Source of the DNA: Patiria miniata
Taxonomy: Eukaryota > Echinodermata > Asteroidea > Valvatida > Asterinidae
Reading direction: 5' to 3'
DNA: 64,000 nt
Assembly (NCBI RefSeq): GCF_015706575.1
Contig: NW_024037062.1
Span: 8,428,811-8,492,810 of the forward strand
A program made the position numbers and the translations under genes. Of the stretch, positions 1-13,300 are shown in pieces. The notes under the pieces are model-generated. The model saw nothing but the letters and a program-made list of their open reading frames with translations. It made no database searches and had not been told where the DNA came from. Each line of letters opens with the position of its first letter. The stretch's first letter is position 1.

Positions 1-3000
1 GGTGAAATCAGTCAAAAATGATGATTTTTTTTTCTCTAAAAATTGATGATTTTTGCCCAAATCTTCACAATATTGGGTGTTTGAATGTTGATTGATACTT
101 CTCTTACCTTTAAAGGAATTTCTGCATAGTTTGGAGAAAAGTCATTTTTTGGCCAAATTTCATTAAAAAAACAAGGCTAACCCCTTGCATTTTTTTTCCA
201 ATTTTGGCCAAAAATTGAAGTTGCTTCGAACTTGCTGGAAATATGCCAAAAGGACTCTAGAACACATTCGAATGCGATTTGTCAGACGTGCTTTTCCAAA
301 CGAAATTTCGATGAAAATTTGGGTGAAATCAGTCAAAAATGATGATTTTTTTTCTTTAAACATTGATGAATTTTGCCCAAATCTTCTCAGTATTGGGTGT
401 TTGATTGTTGATTGATGCTCCTCTTATCTTTAAAGGAATTGCTGCATAGTTTTGAGAAAAGTCATTTTTTGGCCAAATTTCATCCAACAAGTAAGACCCC
501 TTGCATTTTTTCCAATTTTGGCCAAGAAATCAAATCGCTTCCAATTTGCTGGAAAGATGCCTGAAAGACCATAGAACACATTTCAAATCGATTTCTGGAC
601 ATACGTGCTTTTCAGAATGAAATTTCGATGAAAATTTGGGTGAAATCAGTCAAAAATGATGATTTTTTTTTCTCTGAAATATTGATGATTTTTGCCCAAA
701 TCTTCACAATATTGGGTGTTTGAATGTTGATTGATACTTCTCTCACCTTTATAGGAATTTCTGCATAGTTTGGAGAAAAGTCATTTTTTGGCCAAATTTC
801 ATTAAAAAAGCAAGGCTAACCCCTTGCATTTTTTTCAATTTTGGCCACAAATTGAAGTTGCTTCGAACTTGCTGGAAATATGCCAAAAGGACTCTAGAAC
901 ACATTCGAATGCGATTTGTCAGACGTGCTTTTCCAAACGAAATTTCGATGAAAATTTGGGTGAAATCAGTCAAAAATGATGATTTTTTTTCTTTAAACAT
1001 TGATGAATTTTGCCCAAATCTTCTCAGTATTGGGTGTTTGATTGTTGATTGATGCTCCTCTTATCTTTAAAGGAATTGCTGCATAGTTTTGAGAAAAGTC
1101 ATTTTTTTGGCCAAATTTCATCCAACAAGTAAGGCTAACCCCTTGCATTTTTTCCAATTTTGGCCAAGAAATCAAATCGCTTCAAATTTGCTGGAAAGAT
1201 GCCTGAAAGACCATAGAACACATTTCAAATCGATTTCTGGACATACGTGCTTTTCAGAATGAAATTTCGATGAAAATTTGGGTGAAATCAGTCAAAAATG
1301 ATGATTTTTTTTTTCTCTGAAATATTGATTATTTTTGCCCAAATCTTCACAATATTGGGTGTTTGAATGTTGATTGATACTTCTCTTACCTTTATAGGAA
1401 TTTCTGCATAGTTTGGAGAAAAGTCATTTTTTGGCCAAATTTCATTAAAAAAGCAAGGCTAACCCCTTGCATTTTTTTCAATTTTGGCCACAAATTGAAG
1501 TTGCTTCGAACTGGCTGGAAATATGCCTAAAGGACTCTAGAACACATTCGAATGCGATTTGTCAGACGTGCTTTCCCAAACGAAATTTCGATGAAAATTT
1601 GGGTGAAATCAGTCAAAAATGATGATTTTTTTCCTCTAAAAATTGATGATTTTTGCCCAAATCTTCTCAGTATTGGGTGTTTGATTGTTGATTGATGCTC
1701 CTCTTACCTTTAAAGGAATTGCTGCATAGTTTTGAGAAAAGTCATTTTTTGGCCAAATTTCATCCAAAAAGTAAGGCTAACCCCTTGCATTTTTTTCCAA
1801 TTTTGGCCAAAAAATCAAATCGCTTCAAACTTGCTGGAAAGATTCCTAAAGGACAATAGAACACATTCCAATTCGATTTCTGGACAGACGTGCTTTTCCA
1901 AATGCAATTTCGACGAAAATTTGAGGTGAAATCAGTCAAAAATGATGATTTTTTTCCTCAAAAATTTGTGGTTTTTGCCCAAATCTTCACAATATTGGGT
2001 GTTTGAATGTTGATTGATGCTCCTCTTACCTTTCAAGGAAATTCTGCATAGTTTGGAGAAAAGTCATTTTTTTGGCCAAATTTCATTAAAAAAGCAAGGC
2101 TAACCCCTTGCATTTTTTTTTTCAATTTTGGCCAAAAAATCAAATCGCTTCAAATTTGCTGGAAAGATGCCTGAAAGACCCTAGAACACATTCCAATTCG
2201 TTTTCTTGTCAGACGTGCTTTTCAAAATGAAATTTCAATGAAAATTTGAGGTGAAATCAGTCAAAAATGATGATTTTTTTTCTCAAAAAAATGATGTTTT
2301 TTTCCCAAATCTTCTCAGTATTGGGTGTTTGAATGTTGATTGATGCTCCTCTTACCTTTCAAGGAAATTCTGCATAGTTTGGAGAAAAGTCATTTTTTTG
2401 GCCAAATTTCATTAAAAAAGCAAGGCTAACCCCTTGCATTTTATTCCAATTTTGGCCAAAAAATCAAATCGCTTCAAATTTGCTGGAAAGATGCCTGAAA
2501 GACCCTAGAACACATTCCAATTCGTTTTCTTGTCAGACGTGCTTTCCCAAACGAAATTTCGATGAAAATTTGGGTGAAATCAGTCAAAAATGATGATTTT
2601 TTTTCTCTAAAAATTGATGATTTTTGCCCAAATCTTCTCAGTATTGGGTGTTTGATTGTTGATTGATGCTCCTCTTACCTTTAAAGGAATTGCTGCATAG
2701 TTTTGAGAAAAGTCATTTTTTGGCCAAATTTCATCCAAAAAGTAAGGCTAACCTCTTGCTTTTTTTTCCAATTTTGGCCAAAAAATCAAATCGCTTCAAA
2801 CTTGCTGGAAAGATTCCTAAAGGACAATAAAACACATTCCAATTCGATTTCTGGACAGACGTGCTTTTCCAAATGCAATTTCGACGAAAATTTGAGGTGA
2901 AATCAGTCAAAAACGATGATTTTTTTCCTAAAAAATTTGTGGTTTTTGCCCAAATCTTCACAATATTGGGTGTTTGAATGTTGATTGATGCTCCTCTTAC

Positions 3001-3655
3001 CTTTCAAGGAAATTCTGCATAGTTTGGAGAAAAGTCATTTTTTTGGCCAAATTTCATTAAAAAAGCAAGGCTAACCCCTTGCATTTTTTTCCAATTTTGG
3101 CCAAAAAATCGAATCGCTTCAAATTTGCTGGAAAGATGCCTGAAAGACCCTAGAACACATTCCAATTCGTTTTCTTGTCAGACGTGCTTTTCAAAATGAA
3201 ATTTCGATGAAAATTTGAGGTGAAATCAATCAAAAATGATGATTTTTTTCTCAAAAAAATGATGTTTTTTTCCCAAATCTTCTCAGTATTGGGCGTTTGA
3301 TTGTTGATTGATGCTCCTCTTACCTTTAAAGGAATTTCTGCATAGTTTTGAGGAAAGTCATCTTTTGGCCAAATTTTATGCAAAAAGTAAGGCTAACCCC
3401 TTGCATTTTTTCCAATTTTGGCCAAAAATTGAAATTGCTTCAAACTTGCTGGAAAGATTCCTAAAGGACAATAGAACACATTCCAATTCGATTTCTGGAC
3501 ACACGTGCTTTTCCAAATGCAATTTCGACGAAAATTTGAGGTGAAATCAGTCAGAAAAGAAGATTTTTTTCCTCAAAAAATTGATGGTTTTTGCCCAAAT
3601 CTTCACAATATTGGGTGTTTGAATGTTGATTGATGCTCCTCTTACCTCCAAAGAA
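1..3655 (+). repeat. Satellite array, monomer about 321 bp
   Basis: About eleven head-to-tail monomers. The landmark GTGAAATCAGTCAAAAATGA recurs near positions 2, 325, 640, 960, 1283, 1604, 1926, 2250, 2573, 2896 and 3219, a period of about 321 bp, and a diverged form follows at 3541. Neighbouring monomers alternate in subtype, so there is a dimeric period of about 640 bp in the left part. Each monomer holds a TTGGCC-rich segment and the core AAGGCTAACCCCTTGCAT. Short open frames recur only because the monomer repeats, so no gene is called. The array runs off the left edge of the window. Confidence 0.93.
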
Positions 3656-4235
3656 ATGTAAGGCTAACCCCTTACATTTTTCGTAAAAATGTTCAGCCCA
3701 CCTTTTCAGATATCGAACTGAAATGTGTTTCTAGGGTCCCTTAGGCATCTTTCCTGCAAGTTTGAAGCAATTTCATTTTTGGGACAAAATTTAAGAAATT
3801 GCAAGGGGTCAGTCTTATCTTATCGAGAAATTTGGCGGAAAAAATGGCTTTTCTCCAAACAATGCAGAAATTCCTTTGGAGGTAAGAGGAGCATCAATCA
3901 ATATTCAAACATACAAACAATTGAAGATTTCGGCCAAAATCATCATTTTTTTTTCTTAAAAACGTCAACATTTTGGACTGATTTGACCCCATTCTTTCTT
4001 TGAAATTTCATTTTCAAAAGCCAAACTTTCTAGAAATCGAATTGGAATGTGTTCTATGGTCCCTTAGGCATCTTTCCAGCAAGTTTGAAGCAATTGATTT
4101 TGTTTCCCCAAAATTTAAAAAAATGCAAGGGCCCTTTGATTGTTTGGAGAAAAATCAAATTTAGCCCGACTTTTTTTTATGAAATTCCGAGAAAAATTGA
4201 CTTCTCCAAACGAAACAATTAATCAGTCTATGGTG
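3656..4235 (-). repeat. Satellite monomers in inverted orientation
   Basis: From about 3656 the same satellite sequence is read as its reverse complement. The complements of the CTTGCTGGAAAGATGCCTAA and GAGGTAAGAGGAGCATCAAT segments are visible near 3740 and 3880 and, more decayed, near 4060. The flip lies within a few tens of bases of 3656. This gives the array a short, truncated right arm, so 1-4235 is an asymmetric inverted repeat. The arm decays into AT-rich unique sequence after about 4235. Confidence 0.8.
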
Positions 4236-4520
4236 AATTTTTCACCCCTGTTCTACTTAACAATTACTTGACAATTAAAATCAGGTACCAAAACAAATCA
4301 CCAAAAACAAAAGTGCAATACAGATTTCTTTTATTCTGATTTTTTTTTCTCAAATCATGATTGCAGGCAACCTGATACACATGTCATTATTTTGAATCTG
4401 ATAAATTACGTATTACAAATCTTACACAGAAAAAAAACCCGGTTTTCCCCCAATTACTCAATCCTAAAAAAAAAAGGAAAAAATTGAAGACAAAATTGTC
4501 AGAAGATTGCAAGAGTAACA

Positions 4521-5022
4521 CAGGAAGAGTATTAAAAAAACGAAACCCAATTGGCAGGACAAATTTTTGAATGAAGTTTTGCCTGTAGCACTTTCAAAAT
4601 CTGAGATATGAAAGCCCAATCAATGAGCTTTCTGTTAGCACAAGAATCGTTTAAATCACTCGTGTACTTTTCAAGTTACAGAATTTTGAGCACAAACACC
4701 GTTTTAAAGTTCTGTCCACGGATCCCAAAACGGTAAGTGTTCTTTTCAACAACACGAAAATGCATCCCTATGAGAATGGCTTCGTTTTGCTGAAAGAACC
4801 TTTACTTTTTTTGTGATCGGTGGACAGAACTTTAAAACGGCATTTGTGTTCAAAATTCCGTAACTTGAAAAGTACATGAGTGATTTGAATGACTATTGTA
4901 CTACAAGAAAGCTCTTTAATTGGGCTTTCATATCCTAGATTTTGAAAGTGCTACAGGTAAAACTTCATTCGAAAATTGGTCCTGCCATTTCGGCTTCTGT
5001 TTTTTTTTTTTCACTCACCCTG
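4521..5022. mobile_element. Hairpin MITE (long inverted repeat)
   Basis: The left arm (about 4550-4745) and right arm (about 4795-4995) are reverse complements over roughly 200 bp, for example GTACTTTTCAAGTTAC on the left against GTAACTTGAAAAGTAC on the right. The loop is about 50 bp. The outer ends read CAGG on the left and, in reverse complement, CAGGGTGAGTG on the right, next to A/T-rich sequence. There is no coding capacity, so this is a non-autonomous foldback-type DNA element. The superfamily is not assigned. Confidence 0.75.
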
Positions 5023-5029
5023 TATAGTA

Positions 5030-6050
5030 ACTCCAACAAAAAAATGTTCTTATTTTCATTTTTGTTTGAGTGATTTTATCATTTGTTAATCACACACAAA
5101 ATCAAAAACAATATCAACCTCTCATGCAGAAGTATAAATAAGCACAAAATATTTAGGCCTTGAAAATAATCATTTTTCAAGAAATCAAATTATGTCCAAG
5201 TTTATATTTTTCACACTGTGCGCATTAGATTTTCTGTTGCTGTTTTGTTTAAATATCAAACGCAACTTCTTTTCCTTTAATTTAAAAAAAATTCAAAATT
5301 ATAAGATTTCTCGTCTTTTTACAAATTACTTGAATCGGCAGCCAGCTGTCTTCAAAATTATTTACAATTTAACAAGAACCCCCCCCAAAATTAAAATGAA
5401 CAAAAGCTAAAAAACAAAAAATTACTTCAGTTACAAGAAACCCCAGATTTTTGTTCTATTACATTCTAAATAAAACATCGTCCGGTGAAAAAAAAGCCTG
5501 CATTTTGCAGGGAAATCAGTAATTGATTTAAAGACCTCTTCATACAGGTCCAGCTAGAACATACATGTACACATAAATAAATTTTGTTTACAAATATACA
5601 CCAGAATTTTTTGCATCATCTTGATTTTGCAGCATAACATTCGTGTATTTACATCAAACTTTTCCATACAAAATATTTCTACTATCTTGCCATAATTTCG
5701 GAAAACATTTCACCGTGACAAACTAGTGACATCCGCTTCTTAACTGATTCCTTTTCGGTTCAATGACTCAATTCACTTGGCGAATAAAATGAAACGAACA
5801 AACTGTGTAAGTTCTGATTATTTCATCTCGATTCTCTAACTACGGTGGAAGATTTTCGTCACGTAAATGTTCCTACTTACAATAAAACTTCACGGGTGTT
5901 CAAAGAGAAAAAAGGGAGTACACACTGTAAGATTCAGTAATTCTTTTTCCTCCAATGTTAAGTTAAAGGATGTTTAGTCCAGACAAGAAATATATTTAAA
6001 AAAATTTGACTGTCCAGTAAGCTAACTTGACACGTTTCTTTTGTTCAAGA
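5030..6050. other. AT-rich spacer, no gene seen
   Basis: AT-rich, with short open frames that have neither codon structure nor recognisable residues. No tandem array or clear terminal repeat was found. Confidence 0.6.
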
Positions 6051-6059
6051 ATACAACCC

Positions 6060-6330
6060 AACATGAGATATTTTATACAGCGTTTGAATAAATCCCCGTC
6101 ATCTGATTGGTGGGTTGTTGATCACATGACACCATTGGTGGCTCTGACCAATCAGATAACGAGGAATTTATTGAGGGAGTATCAAACAATAATGAATGTT
6201 TCAGATTCGTGCAATGGACAGAATAATTTTGATCGGGGGCAGATGGAATGTTTGCCTCGTGAAAGGGAACACTTCATCTGTCACCTCATGAAATTATTCT
6301 TACCATTGCACTCATGAACAATTATTACTT
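6060..6330. repeat. Imperfect inverted repeat, possible decayed MITE
   Basis: CATCTGATTGGTGG near 6100 faces CTGACCAATCAGAT near 6146. The outward segments AATAAATCCCCGT and ACGAGGAATTTATT are also imperfect complements. No target duplication was identified. Confidence 0.4.
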
Positions 6331-6339
6331 GTGTACCAA

Positions 6340-7075
6340 CCAACGGCCCAATGTCAATCCCACGATGCACTGCAACGGCACTACATGAGTCCGGTTCCGG
6401 TCTAAATCCAGACCAACACCAGGCTTTTGTTAACAGTCTTTTATTCTTCGTACTTTCTTTCTTTGAAAGTTCAAAGCAAATGCAAAAGGCAAACGGACAG
6501 ACCACAATCCCAATATGCAACATTAGTGAGTCTGGTTCCGGTGTAAGTACAGACCCACTACAACTTTTTGAAGAGTTTGTAATAAAAATTTGTCCAGTAA
6601 CAGCTTGGAAAGGTAGCTTCTTTCCAACTCGGACATCATTCTAACAATGCATTGCATTAGCAGTGTCAAATTTATGTTCAAATCTTTTTCGAAACAACAA
6701 AACATAGGGCAGTTTTTTTTTTGTCCATTTAGCGTCTGGTCAAACTCGAGAACATTTTAAAGCAAATAACGGCCTGATGAAAAGGTCGATCCCACAATGC
6801 ATTGCAGCACCGTTTCGGAAGTCTGGTTCCGGCCTCCAAGTCCCTCAGAGACTGCCAAAAAGGTCAATCCCACAATGCATTGCATTGCAGTGACACAAGT
6901 CTGGTTCCGGCCTCCACTCCCTCAGAGACTGACGAAAGGGTCCATCCCACAATGCATTGCAGTGACACAAGTCTGGTTCCGGCCTCCACTCCCTCAGAGA
7001 CAAGGCGAAAAAGTCAATCCCACAATGCATTGCAGTGACACAAGTCTGATTCCGGCCTCCAACTCCCTCAGAGAC
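6340..7075. repeat. Minisatellite at the 3' end of FNIP, unit about 66-78 bp
   Basis: Four close copies span about 6786-7075, each with CCCACAATGCATTGCAG, TCTGGTTCCGGCCTCCA and CCCTCAGAGACTG. Diverged relatives of the first two blocks lie at about 6355-6410 and 6530-6555. The last copy overlaps the final codons of FNIP, so the array forms the predicted 3' untranslated region. In gene orientation each unit begins CAGTCTCTGAGG, and in the terminal copy its TGA is the stop codon. Confidence 0.88.
6440..6445 (-). terminator. Candidate FNIP polyadenylation signal
   Basis: AATAAA on the minus strand, about 620 nt past the FNIP stop codon. It is the nearest canonical hexamer I saw downstream. It is a positional candidate only, lying beyond a minisatellite. 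Confidence 0.3.
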
Positions 7076-7322
7076 TGCTATCGCTCAGTTTGCCTTTCCC
7101 GCTCTCCTGTCTCATCTCGTACGACTCACGCGCCGCGCTCCTGATGACGTTGGGAGAGTGGACACTGACCACGCTCAGTAGGAGCGGCAGATCCGACGAA
7201 TCCAAGCCCAGGACACACGCGAGTTCTTTGGGCCGTGTCCGAGGGTTCTGGTCCAGGTACGACGCTAGCGCCGTGCTCTTGAAGTACACTTCTTGGAGTT
7301 GGTCCTCCAGGTGCATAAGGCA
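7068..7322 (-). CDS. FNIP: FNIP exon 15 (stop)
   Basis: Codes residues 1198-1281: [40 protein letters not shown] and VHSPNVI. Vertebrate FNIPs end a few residues after the HSP block. Here about 20 extra residues follow, and the stop falls inside the adjoining minisatellite. Confidence 0.93.
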   Translation of the reverse strand, partial: CLMHLEDQLQEVYFKSTALASYLDQNPRTRPKELACVLGLDSSDLPLLLSVVSVHSPNVIRSAARESYEMRQESGKGKLSDSSL

Positions 7323-10300
7323 CTGCAAGGGGGCGGAGAAAAGGCGCATTATGAATAACTCATAAGATATGAATAATACATATTTTTTTACTAGACCAGT
7401 CCACTAATAAATTCAAATTTATGCGTGCATGTGCAGAAGAAAATATGAAAGGTAAAAAGCACATGCGGTGCATTGGTCATATTTCCAAAATTCCGTCAGT
7501 GTTTGGTGCCGTTTGAAGGATGAAAAACCTCCAGAATCAACCAAAGCATCTGTCAACAGACAGAATAGAAAGACAGACAGACTCGGTCAGTCAGTCTGCC
7601 AGTCAGTGACTCAGTCAATGCTTCAGTCAGTGACTCACTCAGTAAGTTACTCAGTCACTCAATAACTCAGTCAACGAGTCAGTCATTTAGTCATAGTGTG
7701 TCAGTGGCTCAGTCAGTCTGCCAGTCAGTGACTCAGTCAACGGTTCAGTCAGTGACTCACTCAGTAAGTGACTCAGTCACTTAATAACTCAGTCAGCAAG
7801 TCAGTCGTTTATCCATAGTCTGTCAGTGGCTCCGGGAGTCTGCCAGTCAGTGACTTGGTCAATGCTTCAGTCAGTGACTCACTCACTAAGTTACTCAGTC
7901 ACTTAATAACTCAGTCAGCAAGTCAGTCATTTAGTCATAGTGTGTCAGTGGCTCTGGGAGTCTGCCAGTCAGTGACTCGGTCACTGATTCAGTCAGTGAC
8001 TAACTCAGTAAGTTACTCAGTCACTCAATAACTCAGTCAGCAAGTCAGTCGTTTAGTCAGTCTGTCAGTGGCTCAGTCAGTCTGTCAGTGGCTCAGTAAA
8101 TGGTTCAGTCAGTGACTCACTCACCAAGTGACTCAGTCACTCAATAACTCGGTCAGTTAGTCAGTCATTTCGTCAAAAGTCTGTCGGTCAGTCAGTGGCT
8201 CAGGCAGCACACAAGCTGTTAACTTACAAAATCTGAAGGCATTCTGAGATTGCACATGTTCTGCACGGACTCCAGCAAGTCACCGACGCAATTGGCAGCG
8301 GAAATCTCCGCACTTAGGGGTCTGTCGGGAGACTGGCTGGTCCTCTTGCTAGAGAGAAGCTCTACGGTCCAAGTATCGGTGTCTGCAACAATGCAGACAG
8401 CTTCAGCTATTTCCCCGTCTAAAACTGAGTGCTGCAAGAGATGAAGATAATAATAATAATACCGGAGTCTTATATAGGGCACGTATCTACCAACAATTAG
8501 CTACTCAAGGTGCTGGTATTTATGTCTATCTTTAAAGACAGGTAAATGAAGTTTATGACATACATGAGACCAATATACAATATGTAGCACCTTTATAAAG
8601 GGTATACAAGGTGCTGCGGCGCATATTGCAGCCACTGCCAGAAACACCAGGGCAAACCCCTTCTCTTAGCGATAAGTGTTACTGGGTTCTTTAACGTGCA
8701 TTACACAACATGCATTACACAACGCAAGGGTATTTGGTGCTTTAATAACCAATTTCTTCAAGCGATTTATAATTATTACCCCTCTTCCCAAGGCCATGAG
8801 ATTAAATCTCTGCATCTCAGGATCGGCACATGACATTTTAGGCCCAATTTCAGGGCTCTGTTAACCACAGAATTCCGCGCTGATGGTCACCAGTTTGTGC
8901 TTACCACAATAGCAGACAAATTCTGTGCTAACCCTGTAAGCACAGAATCCTTAGTTGCAGGATGTATACATACGCAGAAACCAAAATTCACTAACCTGTG
9001 AAATACGCTTACCATAAGTACAGAATTGTTCTGCTATAGTAAGCAGGGATTTTTCGCTAACGGTTAGCAGAGCCAAAAAATTGGGACCCGGTCTCTACCC
9101 TTCACAGATGCTTATTTATATTCCTTGAGGAGGAGTGGCAATTGCAGTACAGTGTCTTGCCTAAGAACACAGACACCAATTTGTGTGTGCTCACAACATT
9201 CAATATGGTATATAACAATTCGGGCACGCTATCATTTCTATCACGAAGGCCCCCTTCTATGGCAAAAGCTATTGTTCAGATAGTCTGTTACAGGGCATCA
9301 TTACTTTAAGTATTTAAGTCATCATTACTCTAGGTATTATTACTACAATTTTGCTTTCATTACCTGTGAAGCTTGGTCCAAGTTGGCTAGCACCTTTTTC
9401 CGATCCAGCTCAGGTACCCCGTGAAGAGCCATGTCAGGCACGTAGGTCTGGGAGTAGCCACCTAGCAAAGACCGGCCAAAGTTGTCCACATAGCTTTCGC
9501 CGGGGTCTGTATCCGGGGTGACTGGCTCCGAACTGGAGTAGAAAAATAAAAAAACATAACCAATTTTTTTTTTTTAATATATGATCCATGCTCTTCATCA
9601 AGTTTGATTTTGTGTTCTTCTAAAGTATTGGACCTACGACTAATATATTTGGAAAAAAAAATCTTTTTCAAATGTGGGCATCTTGAACCCTCTGAAAAAA
9701 AGGCTTTTATGACAGGTTGAAACCCCCCCCCCCCCCCCCCGAATGCAATCCTAAATGCCTTTTAAATTACTACTGTTAGGACAAACAAATAACTACTTGT
9801 TCATAACTGGCATTTTCTCGGCAACCCAAAAGGCAATTTTCATTATTTGTTTTCAGTATTTGAAGGAAAACGCTCTCAGCTTTTATAATCTGATACCCAA
9901 AAACATAAAAATCCACCGATCCCATTTTTTTTTAAAAGGCAAATGTTTTAGGATTGCAATTTTTTGGGGGGTCACCCTATATAGTTCGGTTTTGTACACA
10001 AGCAGATTTGTCCTCAGGGTAGACTGGTTCCCAACATTATCGATTCTGAAAGGGGGCTGCAGCCAGTCTATCCTGTGTGAACTGAATTGTTTTCTGCAAA
10101 AATTCGAAAGTATTTCACATCTTAACCCTAACAACCCTGAGCCCATCAAGCTCCAACAGCGGGTTTTGCTTGATTTTGGCAGGGTTGGTACCGAACACTG
10201 GCCAGTTGGTGTTGGACTTTGATTGACTGGGTACCAAAGGCCCAGGGAGACCCTGTTGAATTTTGTGAGGTTCGGGGCAGAAGGGCATGAGATTTGTGAA

Positions 10301-13300
10301 CACGTTGGAGTTCACTGGCATTTCTTCGTGGGTATGCTCACCCACGGTCCTCAGCACAGCTTGTGGTCAAATGTGCATGTACATATTGCTTTATTTTGTT
10401 AGGTTTGGTACCATCCCTATCCAATCACTCGACAATGCATAGGCCCATCCATACCAAGTCAATCATACTCCAACAGTTGGAGTTTGGCAGGTTTAGTACT
10501 GTTCCCCGTACAAGGCCTGTTGGAGTTTGGCAGTTTTGGTACCAGTGCTTACAGACCTGTATGCAGCTGTTGAAATTTGTTAGGTTTGGTATACTTTCTA
10601 GTGCAAGAGCCTAGGGGGTTAGGGTTAATGTAGATGAGATCTCATTTTAAAGTGATGTTTTTTGTGAGTAATCCGGACAAAACTAAATTAAAGAAAACAC
10701 AGGTCACAAAAAAAAGGAAATTAAACACTTGACTAACCCTAACTCTCTAGCATTATTAACGACCACACCCATCCTGGCAAATTCCAACACCATATGGGAA
10801 ACTGCACACACATATTTCTGACTTTGATTCTGGAGGTGTGCCAACCCAATGTAAGAGACTGTCAGTTTAGGGGTACTGTACCCATCCTGACAGATTCCAA
10901 CAAACTATGCCGTTGGGGTTTGGTGCGTTGAGTTCTGTTAAGGTTAAACACTGTTTTGTTTAAAGCTATAGTCCATCATTTGTAATTTGTGCATTTTGTT
11001 CGTTTGAAGCAACAAAAGGGTTCAAAATCTAATGAAGGATACTGAACAACTAACCTGATGAAGTTTCAGCTAAGCTTCAGCTGTACATTCCGAGAAAAAC
11101 AGCATTCTAAGATCTCAATTTCAAATCAAAAGTTACTGAATCATGTTTTGAATTGTTTTGAATTGCAGCTTTACGCGACGTAGCGCACTGATCCGACGAA
11201 TTATAACAACCGCGCGCGCGTGTGCGTCGTTCCAATACTTGTGCGCGCTGCGCTGAATAACAAAACGAACTACTAATTTAAATTTTCCTACGGTGCTTCT
11301 TAAGAATCACCGTTGGAAATGCCTTCTGTCGATGATTACTTCAAAATGACAGCTTCCCAGAAGGAATAATTTCACAGGGAGTTTAGTTCCCTTACTATCT
11401 TTCAACCAAGTTTGTTTTTCAACAATAATTACGCCACTTACTTTTGGGATGGCTGCAAATGATGGACTATAGCTTTAAGAACTCTGTTTTTTGTAACTTA
11501 CAAGGCTATTGGGAGTTCTTCATGATCCGTCAGCGTCATGTCACTGTAACCTGATGATGTGGTAGAGCCATAAGAGAAGCATCGGTGGTACTTGCGGGTC
11601 GGCGACCATACCGGGGTCGTTTGCTGCCCTGTACTGTCCATGCCTCCATCGCAGAGTGCTTCACCTATCTGCAGCCTTAGCGGGGGCGTTGGACGGTGCG
11701 CAACGGCCGGGCGTGTGCTGTCACTTTCCGAATTGTCTTTGGAATAAAGTTGGTTCTCGGCGGACGCTGTTTGCGGCCATCTGGTGCCCGAGAAATCCTC
11801 ATTGGTGGGCGTTTTTGCATCGAGTTCGTTAGCGCTTGAGTCATCTGAAGATTTTTCAATCTTCAGTTCTTTGGCCATTACGGATTCCTGGTAAGCGCGG
11901 GCTAGCGGACTTGTGAGCGGGAAGCGCTTGTTCCGGCGCGGCACTGGCGGAGTCCCGTCTAAGCTTTCCGTGTCCGTGTTGTCCGTTGAAGGCACAGGCG
12001 TGGCGTCAATGCTCACGCTACCTAGGTCAATTGTGGGGTACAAGTTCAAGCTGGTTGGGGCCTGCATCTTGGTGGTTGTTGATTCCTGAGATTCAGAGAA
12101 GGAGAGTTGACCAGCGGTGTCGTCTTCGGGAAGTAGTTCTGGACTTTTGGTTGGAGATGATCTTTCGTGGCCTGGCCTACTCTTATGCTTTGCCAGTCCT
12201 TCAGGGTTTGTTTTGCCAGCAGGATTCGGACAAGTGTGCTCCGAGATAAGTCCAGCTTGATTCTCTATCTGCACACTCCGGCCGACAGCCACCACGCGCT
12301 CTCGTTTCGAGTCTAGAGAAGCCTCGTCAAAAGTCTTCAGCTTTATGGAGGCAACTCCGGTAGTCCGTTGGTTTTCAGTTGGAGCGACAATCCCAACCGC
12401 GACAACGCTCTCCTGTTTAGGCACGATGACGTCCATGTTGTTAAGTAACACCGCCGGCAGCGGTTTTCTCACCTCCGTCTGGGGTGACTTGGAGATGCAA
12501 ATACCGATGTCAGTTTCGTCGGCAGTCCCGGACAGGATCTTCTGCAGATCGGGGTAAAGTCCCCCCGAGGCCGATCTGTTTATCCTTCCGACCGGTTCAA
12601 TGGGCAGCGTATCTGCCAAGTTGCCGGTAGACAGACTCCTAGTGGCTTCATGTCCAGACACTCCTAGGCCTACGACCTTTGACCCGGGGTCAGTTCCACT
12701 CCACGGTCTATCAGACAAAGCTTCTGAGGGGCTGTCGCACCGTTCCGCGCTCACTGCGTTCCCGTTGGAATCTGCCTTCGCATCCTGTTCCCCCCTCTCA
12801 GAGGTAGACTCTTCAATTGTCCTAACCAATTTGAGGTCATCTGTAGGTGAATTTTCATCAGCGTTTGCTGTTTGCTTAAACTTTTCAGTTCCCGCCTCTG
12901 TTCTTGGAAAAGCCTGACTGTCTGTTCTCCCTCCAGAGTCAAATGAACTCTCCAGGCCACTATCCGCAGAGTCTGAGCACAGCACTCCCTCCGTTCTGGG
13001 AACGGCATCATCAACCCCTTCCTCCGTCTTCTCCCGAATGGGGTCAATCTTTTCAAGCTCCCACGTGTCCTCGTACTCCATGTAGATCTTCTCGCGGTGC
13101 TCGGGGATCTCGTGAACCTCGCTGCAGCGGATGAAATAGCTGAGGATGTAGAGGAGGCGGCAGACCACGTCAGCACGGCGGCCGACCACGATGGTCTTGG
13201 CCACCTTGACAGGGTAGCCAATCGCACCAAACATGTCCCTGCGTAGCAAAAATTGGATTTGTAATTTTGTAAAAACGCACAGCACCTGACAAGGTACAAG

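Noticed and set aside
9755..10222. 155-codon plus-strand frame within the FNIP intron
   Set aside because: No recognisable domain, no codon pattern, and partly within a degenerate tandem repeat.
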